A stretch of DNA of 64,000 nt from Eutreptiella sp. 'Long Island Sound 2002' (Eukaryota > Euglenozoa > Euglenophyceae > Eutreptiales > Eutreptiaceae). The stretch lies in assembly GCA_964036045.1 (NCBI GenBank), contig OZ038401.1, positions 29,595,492 to 29,659,491 on the forward strand, given 5' to 3'. Under the pieces are notes generated by a model. The model had not been told where the DNA came from. It did not search any database and saw nothing but the letters and a program-made list of their open reading frames with translations. This document shows, piece after piece, positions 13,389 to 24,371 of this stretch; position 1 is the stretch's first letter; every line of letters begins with the position of its first letter. The position numbers and the translations under genes are program-made.

Positions 13389-16300
13389 GGCAGCACAATG
13401 GTTTGCTGCCTATTGCCACTCCTTTTATGCCGCCACATCAGGTCGCAGCCATCCCTACCCCGACCCTAAAATGGTTCCAGGATTACTCTGGGACCCCAGC
13501 ACCAAACGTCACTGACCCCCTGCATCGCCTCGGCCCTATACTGCGGACCACGCTCCTCCCCTTTCAACGAGATGGCATCGCCTTCGGACTGCAGTGCGCT
13601 GGTCGTGTACTCCTCGGGGACGAGATGGGGCTTGGCAAGTCGGTGCAGGCGATCGGCATCGCCTGTTGCCTCCAGGCATGGCCGCTGCTCGTGGTGTGCC
13701 CCGCCTGCATGCGGCTGGTGTGGGCGGAAGAGTGGGAGAAGTGGCTGCCGGAGCTGCTCCCGCGGGATCTGCGCGTCATTTTTGACTCCAATGACAAACT
13801 GCCGCAGTCTGACCTCCCGAAGGTCACGGTCGTGTCCTACCGTATGGCCACTATCCTTGCATCCGACCTCTTGCCTCGCGAGTGGCGCATGGTCATTGCC
13901 GATGAGAGCCACACACTGCGCACGACCGTTGGCCATAGTGAAGCGCAGCAGACGCAGGTTTTTGAGGCTTGCAAAGGATTGCCGATGGCTGTGGAGAGTT
14001 GAGGGTAGCAGAGGCTTTTTGAAGGCTGTTAAGGGTTGTGGAGGGCTGTGGAGGGTTGTGGAGGGTCTTGGATTGTTGTGAATGGTTGTGAGGGCTGTGG
14101 AGGGCTGTGGAGGGCTGTGGAGGGCTGTGGAGGGCTGTGGAGGGCTGTGGAGGATTTGGTCAGTTAGTCGGGTATGTACGTGAGGTTTGTCAGCCCCCTG
14201 AGGCTAGCAGACTTGCCCACTGCTTTTGCCTTGCTTGAACCTGCAGCTTTAAAAATAAAACGACGGCAGCGAACAACAAAAGAAATGTATGGACCCCAAA
14301 GCTGATTTCGTTGTACCCGCTCTCGTTGTGCTTAAAGCCGCGCTGGCTGCGGTGTCCTAACTGAAGGGATCTGCACAGCGGACGGACCGGGTCGCACTCT
14401 GCCCCACCACCTGTCACACCGGCACCCGCACAGCACAATGGAAGCCAATTGCTGCTGTGTTGAAGTGTGTGCGCTGTGCTCCACTGCTCTCTGTGCTCCA
14501 GCTGTGCTCCTTGCGTACATGCCTTAGCGGCCCCCTTCCCCCGCCGGTCAGACTGGCCCACGGCAGGGCACGCACACGCAGTTCGCGTTGTGGGCGTGTC
14601 CATCTCCGTCTCCCACGGTGCCTTCAGGTCACCTGCGCGCTGCTGAAGGCGGCCCCATACGCCGTGCTGTTGTCCGGAACCCCCAGCGTGACGAAGCCCT
14701 TCGACCTGTTCCACCAGGTCAACTCCCTGCGCCCGGGGCTCCTGGGCCCCGACAAGTGGGCCTTCGCCCGCGCGTATTGCGACGTGCGCTGGGACCCGTA
14801 CCTCGCGGTCGGGCCGTGCGTGCGGGAGTGGGAGCTCAACCTCCTGCTGACCCGGGCCGTGCTCGTGCGCCGCACCAAGCGGCAGGTGATGCGGCAGCTG
14901 CCGGCCAAGCGGCGGCAGTTGGTGCGCCTGCCAATGTCCAGCGAGGCGTGCGGCCCCGAGGATGACGACCCACAAACGGGAGCGACGTGCATCATCGCCG
15001 CGGTCGAGTCTCCGTCTGGCGGCGACGGGGCGCTTGAAGAACGTCCGGTGCCGAGGGACGAACTATCCGCTGAGGCAAGCTCCAGCCCGAGCGCAACCAC
15101 AAGCACAAGCACAAGCACAAGCACAAGCACAAGCACAAGCTCGAGCCCGAGCGCGCACAGAAGCACACTCGATAGTCCGACTGAGATCGCGGACTCGGGC
15201 GGAGAGGTGGCAGGCGATGTCGCCCGCGACCCCGACGCCAGCCCGGCCACGCCGTACCAGAGGACCGGCGGGGGTGCGCAGAAGCAGCGGCAGTACGCCC
15301 GGGCCGGCGTGCTTAAGGCGCCGCACGCGGCGGCGTGGTTGCGGTTGGCCATGCGCAGCGCGGCCGACAGCGTCAAGTTTGTGGTGTTCGCGCACCACTT
15401 GGCCGTGCTGGCGGCGCTGCAGCGGGCGCAGGAGGCGGCGGGCGCGTGCCGGTACGTGCGCATCGACGGCGGCACGCCGCTGCCGCAGCGCGCGGCGTAC
15501 GTCGCGCAGTTCAGCAGCGACCCCGCAACGCGCGTCGCGTTTGTCGGCGTCACGGCCAGTGCCCTCGGCATCGACTTGTCCGCGGCGTCGGTCGCCGTGT
15601 TTGTGGAGCTGCCTCCGGACGTAGGTGCCGCTTCGTGGGCCCATGTCCCCACGCCCCCGCTCGTGCCCTTGTCAGTTCCCATCGGATCATTCGTTGGTGG
15701 TCCAGTTTTTTTGCCTTTTTGTTGTGTCGAAACGTCGAACACAACTGTCGTCGGCCGCGGTGGCAAGACCCCCTCGGGCATCACCCTTGCGAGCGGAAAG
15801 GGGTAGAAGAAAAACTGATGACTAGGGCCGCCTGGGGCTCCTAATCAGTCGCTTCCTCATTCTTTGTTTTCTTTTACACATTTGCGGCTGCAGCAGTTGC
15901 AATGCCTAACCCCTTTGACTCTGACTTTGACTCTGACTCTGTACAGCTCACGTGGTTATTGCAGCCGTTCCCATTGTGTGCCTGCGAGGGGCATGTTGAG
16001 GCTGCTCTGGCTCGACGCTGTTCCTTTGCACACCTTCGATCAGCGCTCGATCGCGCCGTGGTCAGTTGCGGTCATCGGCTTGTGGGGGAGTGGGATTGGC
16101 CTGGGGAAGGTTGCATAGGCAGCGGGGGCAGGTGTATGGAAACCAGGCGTTGCTTTTGGATGGGCAACTGTGAGCCGACCGACACCTGCTGTGGGTGCTA
16201 GATCACCGCGGTTTGCAAGCCAACCGACGTCGGTTGAGACCAATCGATACCGATTGTGGGAGCACCCGAGACTGGCAGCCCAATGGTCGCCACCAACGTG

Positions 16301-18978
16301 CCCGTAGCCTTGCCCCCGGTCCCACCTCCTGCCCAACCCATGCCATGTTTCGCTCTCTTCGTGGGCAGTCCATGCTGCCTTCGCTGCCTTGAGTGAGGGC
16401 ACCTGGAGGGGCTATGCAAAACACAATTGTACCACAGTTATGTACCATCGCGATTTTGGGGTCGCCCGTGCCCGGCCTAGGGCCTAGTTTGGGCCATCGT
16501 TTGGTGACATTGCGAGGCCCAGCAACCCCCTGCCCCATCCCCATACCCCCGCGTGCAGGGTGGCTGCTGCAGGCCGAGGACCGTCTGCACCGCCGTGGGC
16601 AACGCTCTGTCGTCCATGTGTACGTGCTCATGTGCCACACGCTGGATCGCGCGCACGGGGCCGTGGCGGCCGCGGAGGCGTTCGAGGCGGCCACGTGGCA
16701 GGCGATGTGCCGCAGCATCCGCGCCGTGCGGTCCGTGACGGAGGGGCCGCTGGCGGCCGGCGATGCGGGGCTGGGCGCGGTGGCCGACGCGAACGCGGCG
16801 GCGGTGGCGGGAGCGGGAGCTGAAGCCGGGGCTGAGGCTGAGGTTGAGTTTGGAGTGGGGGACAATGCTACAGCCGTCGCCGAGGAACCGAAGAGCGCCG
16901 CATCTCAGAGTAACGCCCCTGAGACTCACCGTGAGGCGGCACCCGCAGCCACAGCAACCGAGCTGCCGTCGCCGGCGATCCCCGCCGCCGCACGCAACGG
17001 TACTGCCTGGGATTTCTACTTCGAAGTGTGCCCGTACACGCGCCGCGTGCACGCGCATCTCAAGGCCCCCGAGGGTCTGAACTCGCTGGCGTTCAGCTTT
17101 CACATGGACGACCTCCCAGCCGTCCCGGCGGTCGACGGGTGGCCCAGTGCATTGTGCGAGGCCGCCGCGGCCTTCCTCGGCGAGTACCGCCAATTGACGC
17201 CGTACCAGAAGAAGGTCTTGTGGTGGGTACCGGCGCGGCCTCCGCTGGTATTGGCCGCAAGCAGCCGCTCGTGCTCCGGAACCCCAAACGCGAGCATGCG
17301 ACGCTTCGCCCCCGGTCACGAGCCGGACCTGCCGCTCCCAGCGGGCGCCCGGTGGGTCGCGGCGGACGTGGAGTACCGCAGCCCCATTAGTCGGACCGTG
17401 CGGTATCTGCAGCCACTGGACGCCGGGGGGCAGTTGCTGTGCATTGCCTGCAATGCGGTGCTGGATATGTCGCTCCGGAAGCATGTGGTGCTACTGGGCG
17501 GCTTGCGGGGCGGCGATACGGGCAGTGAGCGACCACGCGTGGAGGAGGCGAGCACTCTGGAGGGAAACGGGGCCGGGGATGGTGCGACATTGAAGGCAAG
17601 CGTTGGGACGGTTGCCCAGCACAAGGCCGGTACCACGAGCCGCGTGCCGGCCTCTCTTGACATTTGCAGTGCCACGGATTGCACTCGTGCCGAAGGCTAC
17701 GACCACAGCACTGGTCGTAGCACTGAGCACCGTGTGGCTTGCACTGTGGCCTACGCTGTGGCCCACCGTCATGACCGCAACCCCGATCACACCTGCAGAC
17801 ATGCCCACAGCCACGCACACCGCGCAGACGCTCACTGCAGCCCTCCTCGTGTGCAAAGCCCTGCCGAAGCCGGTCCGAAGGTCGTGGCCACAGCCAATGC
17901 CCCCCTCCGACCCGCCCCCCGCCCCATTGCCCACAGCGCCGCTCCCAGACCGGATCTGCACCGTGTCCTCGTTGAACAGCTGAACGGACTGCAGGGGCCC
18001 AGCGGCGTGACCCCAGCCGTCGTCGACGACGCTGCGGTGGCTGAGCTGCATCCGATGGACGACGTCTGTGACACAGACGGGGCTGGTGTGCAGGACGTGG
18101 AAGCGGGCGGGAGTGGCAGTGCCTGGGGCCCTGTGGAGGCCCACAATGGGGGCACTGGTGGTGGTGCTTCGGAGAGCGGTGTTGCTGCTGGTGCTGAGGC
18201 TGATTGTGCTGGTGGTGGTAGCGGTGGTACTGATGGTGGCAGTGATGGTGCTGGTGATGGCGGTGCTGGTGATGGTGGTGATGGCGGCGGCGGCGGTGGT
18301 GGTGGTGATGATGGTGATCGTGGTGGTGGTTGTGGTGGCAGCGGCGGTGGAGGCATGGACATGAGGACGGATGGTGACCGCCCTCCAGACTTGATCTGCA
18401 CGGAGGTGGACCTGTTTTGCTCCGGGTCGTGCCGTCTGAGCTACTTCATCAAGCGTAACGGGGCCCTCCTGCGGCGGCAGGTCTTCCAGTTGGAGAGGGG
18501 CGTGTGCCGCTCGTGCCGCCTGGACTGCACGGAGCTGTGCCTCCGCCTGCAGGCGCTGGACGATGCCGAGGCCCGCAAGGCCCTTATCATCGACATGGCC
18601 CCGCACTTTGGCCTGGTGCCCTCCGCCCTCGACGCCCTTGCGGAGTGCCCCACGGAGGGCCATGCGTGGCACGCGGACCACATCGTCCCGGTGCACCGCC
18701 GCGGGGGCGAGTGCGGGCTTGAGAACATGCAGACGCTCTGCGTGGTCTGCCACCGGAACAAGACGCGCGAGGAGGCTGAGGAGCGGGCGTTGGACCGCGC
18801 GGGGGCGCTGGGTTCTGTGCTGGGGAAGCGCCGGGCGCGGCCCCTGGCGCGGAGTCTGGTGAAGGTGGCGAACACATGTGCGGATACCGGGGGGTCTCTG
18901 GGTCGGAGGTCTGGGGGCGTGGGGACAGAGGGTCGTGAGAGTTCTGACAGCGACGACGATTGCCCTTTCAGTCTTTAG
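13389..18978 (+). CDS. ZRANB3/SMARCAL1-type SNF2 annealing helicase with C-terminal HNH nuclease
   Basis: Exons 13389-13957, 14628-15624 and 16559-18978 (phases 0 and 1 match; TAG stop) give about 1327 residues; the 5' end is unresolved. ATPase lobe 1: LPFQRDGIAFGL, motif I GDEMGLGKS (~13618), DESH box (~13899), SGTP (~14673). Lobe 2: VFAHHLAVL, RIDGG, TASALGIDLSAAS, QAEDRLHRRGQ. The second splice rebuilds ELPPDVGWLLQAEDR, which matches the family block across the junction. After ~16980 comes a substrate-recognition-like region (FEVCPYTRRVHAHL, QLTPYQKKVLWW), then a low-complexity Gly-rich linker (~18140-18350), then HNH: GVCRSCRLDC, EGHAWHADHIVPV, ENMQTLCVVCHRNKT. Family knowledge: such enzymes rewind and remodel stalled forks, and ZRANB3 cuts DNA at forks. 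No NZF finger or PCNA motif was recognised. A Ser-Thr repeat is inserted between the lobes. Confidence 0.9.
13958..14627 (+). other. Helicase intron 1 with minisatellite
   Basis: Donor gttttt at 13958, acceptor cttcag ending 14627, phase 0. Its removal joins the DESH box to the SGTP block at normal family spacing. Inside, agggctgtgg is repeated six times perfectly at 14091-14150, with degenerate copies from about 14028. Confidence 0.75.
15088..15146 (+). repeat. In-frame acaagc microsatellite (Ser-Thr repeat)
   Basis: About eight copies of the hexamer acaagc inside helicase exon 2, encoding alternating Ser and Thr between the two ATPase lobes. The hexamer length keeps the frame. The minus strand also stays open here, an artefact of composition. 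Confidence 0.85.
15625..16558 (+). other. Helicase intron 2
   Basis: Donor gtgccg after base 15624 and acceptor cgtgcag ending 16558, phase 1. An earlier gtaggt at 15621 would break the frame, so the later GT is chosen. The intron is 934 bp with no recognisable content apart from the ctctgacttt-like hexamer repeat near 15918-15940. Confidence 0.75.
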
Positions 18979-21170
18979 GCTGGCCAAAGGGGAGGCGGTG
19001 AGGACGTGCCCTCGCGGACAACCGTTTGGGATGACCGATGGGAGTTTCGGTGGTCGCGTACTTCAAGCGAATTTTTTTTTCTAGCGGCGGAGTGCACCCG
19101 CGCATTGGGCCTGGTGGGGCAGAGCTTCGACATCAGCACTGGACAGCGCTTGGACTATTGATGGGTGTGTACTCGGCAGCGCACTCTGGACTCCAGAGAG
19201 CTGGTACTCATGATGCACATCCCCAGGGTTGGGTGCTCCTCCGCCCTATGATGCCTCCCCGGAAACAGGATTTGCACCGGTGAATCGTTGTTTGGGGTTG
19301 CAGCGGCCGAGCAGGCCTTTCCATTCGCGCACTTGCGAAGTCAAAGAACACGCGGTTTGGCGGTTGATGGTCAAACACCGGCCCAGCCCAGCACGGAGAC
19401 TGTAGCTTCCCTGCTGTGACGGATGGCCACAGCATCTTGCCTCAGTGCCATTGATTGTTCTTTTCTGCACCAGTCCACCCCTCCCTTGCCCTCCGCTGCC
19501 GAGCATCTACATCACAACAGAAATTGTAACAACCCATGCAGGGAGGGGGGGGATGGAGGGACCAACAGAGGACCCACTCTTTCACCCCACCCACAGCCAA
19601 CCTGGGCACGAGGGACGGACCCAGGACCCATCGATACATCCACCGACTAACCAACACAAAGGGTAATACCACTGCCATAGCTGGTGCAGTAGTAGCAGCA
19701 GTCACAGAAGCAGTAATGCTGACCAAGGAGTCCATACTTACTTATTACTCTGTGGTTGTCTGTCCATCTGCTTCCAGCGCTTGTCCGCACACCTTTATCT
19801 GACTGCGAAAAAAAAGTTGTTTTGTTCAATAACATTACAACTACCCCGCATGACGTCATGCGGGGATGGCCTTGTAGGGCATGCACTGGCGGGCAAGGGA
19901 GAGCTATTGGCTGGTAGTTTGAGGCACGCCTCTCTGTGGCTGTTGGGACGCATTACACCACTTTGTGGTTAATGCTTTGAATGGGAATTGTTGTTTTGCT
20001 CGAGATTCCATTTGATTGATGAAAGCCCATCATCGCTACTTCCCATCAGTATTCAAAGTTGGACTCAATGTTGTTGTGTCTTGCATGTATTTGCTAGAGA
20101 CTACCTTTTTGAGTTGCATTTTTGGTGATAAGGTCGCTTTAGAGTAGACTGCATGGCATGCGCACGCGTAGGCACACGCAGGCTAGGGCGGAGGGGACAA
20201 GGCGAGTGGAGAGGCGAAGCGCACACGAGAGTGCATGCACTGAGAGGATGAAACAGCATCCTGCTGCGGTGGGCAATTGGCTGTGGCACGCCCACGCGCA
20301 CACAGGCACACACACGCCACACACATGCCACATGCACGCGCTTGCACGCACACACACAGGTTTGGGCGGGGGGGACCGGGCGAGTGGAGAGGTCAAGTGC
20401 ACACGAGAGTGCTGACGCATGAATGCCTGTGTGATAAAGAAGGCATGTGAGGCACATGTGCGGGATACAGCAGTGCAGGTGCATGCCACCCCACCAGGAG
20501 TCTTGGCATGGAGGAGTGTGCTCCCCCCCTTGGGAGCAACGCCCTTGTCAGAGCAACAGTAGGTGTAGTTTCTGCTTCTTTTGGAACCATGACCTCGTTT
20601 GTTGTTTGTTAATACCCTCCTTTGTCAGAGCAACTGTCGGTGTTGTTTCCATCAAATTTTGGGATTTTAGTGTTGCTCTCGCAAGGGGCTGGAGGCAGCC
20701 TGAGGAGATGGCACAGCAGTCTGACACTGATGGTGATATGCAGATGCAAAGCCCAAGAGGGCAAAGTGTGTGTGGGGGGACACATCCCCATCCACTGAAT
20801 GGGGACGGAGCCAGAGTTGGATGAAGTGCTGCTGTAGAACCAGCAACAGCAAAGTGGACGGGGGGCCACAGCCGTGCCCAACAGGCCACAACGGAGCTAC
20901 AAAGAGTGCTGTGGGTGTAGCGACGCATCCCCACCCACAACCAGTGAGTCACACAGTGATGCGATGTTGCAGACTCCGCGGAGCGAGTTGGGGGGGGGGG
21001 GCTAAGGTACTGCCCAAGGAGTCAGTGTAGGACGAAATGTTGGGGAATGGGTGTGGGGACACATCCACGCCCACAACCTGCGAGTCACGTAGTGTTGCAA
21101 TGTTGTGGATCTTGTGAGAGTCAGATTCAAAGAGGATGAAGTGCTGCCAGGCTGAAGTGTCATGGAAGGA
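18979..21170. other. Gene-poor stretch with local duplications
   Basis: No supported gene. Direct duplications: 20174-20234 with 20350-20412 (ggcgagtggagagg...cacacgagagtgc), a 28-bp pair near 20545 and 20623 (ttgtcagagcaac), and a 60-bp pair at 20910-20980 and 21048-21112 (catccccacccacaacc / gagtcac). CA-rich DNA at 20280-20360. G-run 20990-21001. Confidence 0.5.
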
Positions 21171-22101
21171 AATATATGGGCGTTTGCGCGGGGGGGGGGG
21201 ATTCCGATGCAAAGCCGGAGATTTTTCAGTTCTCGCCGTTTTTCTCAAAAATGTCGTTCCGTAGGGGGGGGGGGGGGGGGTATGTTATACCTTTTTGAAA
21301 TCTCCAGGAAATGGCCGTTTTGGAAAGGTATGGGTTAGGGGGGGGGGGGGGGGTAGGTGGCCATATTTTTTCGTACCGGACCCGAACTTTTTGGCGTTTT
21401 GGTGTCTGCTCCAAAAATCTGGTCTGGTCTGGTCTGGTCTGGTTTGTATACAGGGTTTCACAGTGCTTGGCCCGGTGCTCCAACATGTCGTCAGTATGGC
21501 AAATATCAGTGACAATAGTAAATGGTGCAGATTTTTATGCCGAATCCACTGGTGAAGGTCCCACTCTTCAACTCAACGATATCTTGGAGAAATTTACCAA
21601 AAACTGTGTGCAGGCCTACTTTGCGTCAAAATGCGTCTGGTTAGCCTGACTTTTTTAGGCTACACTGCCAGCAGTTTTGGTGATTTTCTCTACAATATCG
21701 TTGAGTTGAAGGGTGGGACCTGCACCAGTGGATTCGGCATGAAATTCTGCATAATTTACTAGGTCACTGAAATTTGCCATAGTGACGATATGTTTGAGCA
21801 CCGATATGTTTGAGCACTGGGCCAAGCACGGTGAAAACCCTGTACGTACGCCAGACCACTAGCAGCAAATTTCCTGAAAATCGCCCGTGTTCGGGACCTC
21901 GGATAGCCCCGCCACCGTTTTGTTGGGCCACGAAACCTTGATTTTTGAATTCTCCATGTCGAAAAAAATAGGGGGGTCCCATGTTTTCACTAGTAGACCC
22001 ACCGACATCCATTAGAAATTCCGAAAATGGCCGAAAAACCTCCGACTTTGCGTCAAAACCCCAGAAATGCCCCCCCCCCCCATGGAAAAACGCCCATATA
22101 T
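21171..22101. mobile_element. Foldback (large inverted-repeat) element
   Basis: Two imperfect inverted arms of about 430-450 bp surround a spacer near 21610-21665. Outer ends are atatatgggcgttt (21171-21184) and its complement at 22088-22101. The inner arms match well: atgccgaatccactggtg (~21538) pairs with the complement at ~21725, and cttcaactcaacgatat (~21567) with the complement at ~21695. The left arm carries G-runs at 21190-21200, 21264-21280 and 21338-21353 and a (ggtct)n tract at ~21420; the right arm ends with a C-run at 22070-22081. No transposase is encoded. This fits a non-autonomous foldback or MITE-like element; a decayed hairpin of duplicated DNA is the alternative. Confidence 0.75.
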
Positions 22102-22289
22102 TTATACATGAAATGTGTTTTTTTTTTGAGTGTCACGCGAGCCACTTGCGTGACAAAACAATGGACAAAAATATTTTTTTTTGTGTTAGCGTGAGGGTCT
22201 ATTTGAATTCGAGTGTCAGCACGAGGGTACCCCCCCCAAAACCAAATCACCTAATTTGGTTTCCACCCCTCTGTTTTGGGGTTCCTTGA

Positions 22290-23415
22290 GACAACATGAG
22301 ACAACAGGGGCGATGTAGCCACTATGCCCACATATGGGCCCTTGAGATTGCAAGGGTTAGGTAGCCACTTCTGATTTCCTCCCCACGCTAGGTGTTGGGG
22401 ACCCGTAGGCGGTAGGGGTTATGTAGCAATCTTGCACAGATTTGGGCCATTTTTTATTTTTCCCCCGTGCTGAGCACGGGGGACCCTCAGAAGGCAGGGA
22501 ATATGTAACCATTTTGTCCAAATGTGGGCCACTTCTGATTTCCTCCCCGTGCTCAGCACTGGGACCCCTCAGAAGGTAGGGGTTATGTAGCCATCTTGCC
22601 CGGGTTTGGGCCATGAGAAGGCAAGGGTTAAGCAGCCACTTCTGATTTTCTCCCTGTACTGAGCACCAAGGATCCTTGAGAAGATAGGGGTTATGTAGCC
22701 ATTTTGCCTGGCTCCGGGCCACTTCTACCCCTGCCCCTGCCCCTGCCTTCTCGGGGGCCCAAATCTAGGCAAGATGGCTACATAACCCCCGCATTCTTAG
22801 GGTCCCCGCTGCTTAGCACAGGGAGAAACACAAGTGGCTATTTAAACCCTTGCCTTCTCAGGGGCCCAAAACTAGGCAAGATGGCTGCATAACCCCTACC
22901 TTCGTGGGGTTGCTAGTACTCAGCACACGGAGAAAATTAGAAGTGGCAATTTAAACCCTTGCCTTCTTGGGGTCCCAAATCTAGGCTAAATTGGCTATAT
23001 AACCCTTGCCTTCTCGGGGGTCCTCACTGCTTACTTCGGGGAGGAAATCATAAGTGGCCCAGATTTGGGCAAAATAGCCACATAAACCGTGCCTTCTCGG
23101 GGGTCCCCAGTGCTCCATACAGGGAGAAAATCAGAAGTAGCACAGGGAGAAAACCAAAAGTAGTTTAGCACGGGAAGAAAATCACAGTTGGCCCACATCT
23201 AGGCAAAATGGCTATATAACCCTTGCCTTCACGCGGGTCCCCGGTGCTTAGCACAGGGAGAAAATCAGAGATGGCCCATATCTAAAAGCAAAATAGCTAC
23301 ATAGCTCTTCTTGGGGGTTCCCAGTGCTCAGCACGGGGAGAAAATCAGAGATGGCCCACATTTGGGCAAAGTGCCTACATAACCCCTGCCTTCTTGCGGG
23401 TCCCCGGTGCTCAGA
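22290..23415. repeat. Head-to-head minisatellite array
   Basis: Units of roughly 82 or 108 bp. In 22290-22725 they read ggttatgtagccatcttgcc, a tttgggcc block, ttctgatttcctccccgtgc, then cagcactggg and gagaaggcaggg. From about 22740 to 23415 the same units run in reverse complement (ggctacataacccctgcc, ttctcggggtcccc). The switch lies near 22720-22745 beside ctgcccctgcccctgcc. About seven units are present on each side. The family is that of the 7.7-kb array. Confidence 0.85.
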
Positions 23416-23616
23416 ACGTTTTTCCTAACGAACAACGATTGTTTGTTTGGGTCCATTGGTTTGTTTTGGGGGTGGTTGTTGAACCCTCCATGCATGTGTG
23501 TTTGTGGGATGCCAAGGGAAGTAAGTTGTACATGCGGCCTCCTATTGAGGACCTTCGCGACAAAGGGGCTTTCAATGTTTGGATGGTTGGAGTTGTGGTG
23601 ATCAATTCCTAAGTTT

Positions 23617-24371
23617 GCTGCACCAATTGTTGCGAACGGACCCGGTGCTGATTTGGGCAAGTTCACCACTGAACGCATGCCACCGGCCTTTGTGACGCAC
23701 GTTCAAGACATTGTGAACAACGCTCCCTAGGTGCAATTGTAGAGAGAAATAGAACCTTTTATGTTGATGTTCTAGATCCAACGGGATTGGCATGGAAGAC
23801 TCTTGCTGAATGTGCTGCCCTCAAACATCACATGGCCCAAATTGCAGTCGCAAGGTCACAGTTGTTTTGTATGTCGTCCGCAACGTCCGAAGTCTTGGTA
23901 TACAACACTGATGGGCCACGGGAAATGCTGCCCTGCTTGGCACAAGTTGGCCATTGCTGATATGCCATATGCACTATGGAGGATGGCATTGCTGCTATTG
24001 GAGGTCTCCTCTTGCGCACCGGGCATGCTTTGAGTCCAGCGGAGCATTTCTTTGTCAATGAGAAACGATGGGGGTGCATGCCTAATATGGGGTGTACAAG
24101 GTTTTGCCCAGGCGGTACATAGTGGCAAGGTAGACCGATTGTTGTCGGTGGTCGTGATGATGGAGGTGTTGTGAACTCCGTTGAGGCTTTTGATCCTGAC
24201 ACAGGTGCTTGGCAGGCGATGCCGCCGCTGCTACGTGCCCACCTAAAGCCAAAAGCAGTGGTGTACGACCGCAAGCTCATTGCTTGTGGTGGTGGGGATG
24301 ATATGTATCACAATGTTTAGGAAGTGGAACAATACAATGCTGATGCACAGCTTTGGAAAGTAATTCATTGA
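23617..24371 (+). pseudogene. Decayed Kelch-repeat gene
   Basis: The frame through 24138 reads PIVVGGRDDGGVVNSVEAF, then DPDTGAWQAMPPL, then LIACGGGDD and VEQYNADAQLWKV, a clear Kelch repeat pair (GG, then Y/F, then W). Upstream in the same frame are YAICTMEDGIAAIGG and AEHFFVNEKRWGCMPNM, further blades. The frame is broken by TGA at 23958, TAG at 24120, TAG at 24318 and TGA at 24369, and a frame change near 23730 separates the first segment (23617-23729, ANGPGADLGKFTTER). Kelch proteins form beta-propellers that bind partner proteins; this copy cannot make one. Similarity may extend left toward 23420. No intron signal explains the stops. No poly-A tail is evident, so its origin (retrocopy or relic) is open. 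Confidence 0.7.

Noticed and set aside
14624-15784. 386-residue open frame on the minus strand
   Set aside because: It mirrors helicase exon 2; GC-rich codons leave few stops on the opposite strand. The plus frame carries SNF2 motifs.
17491-18987. 498-residue open frame on the minus strand
   Set aside because: Shadow of the HNH exon; Thr-rich only because the plus strand is a Gly (ggt) repeat.
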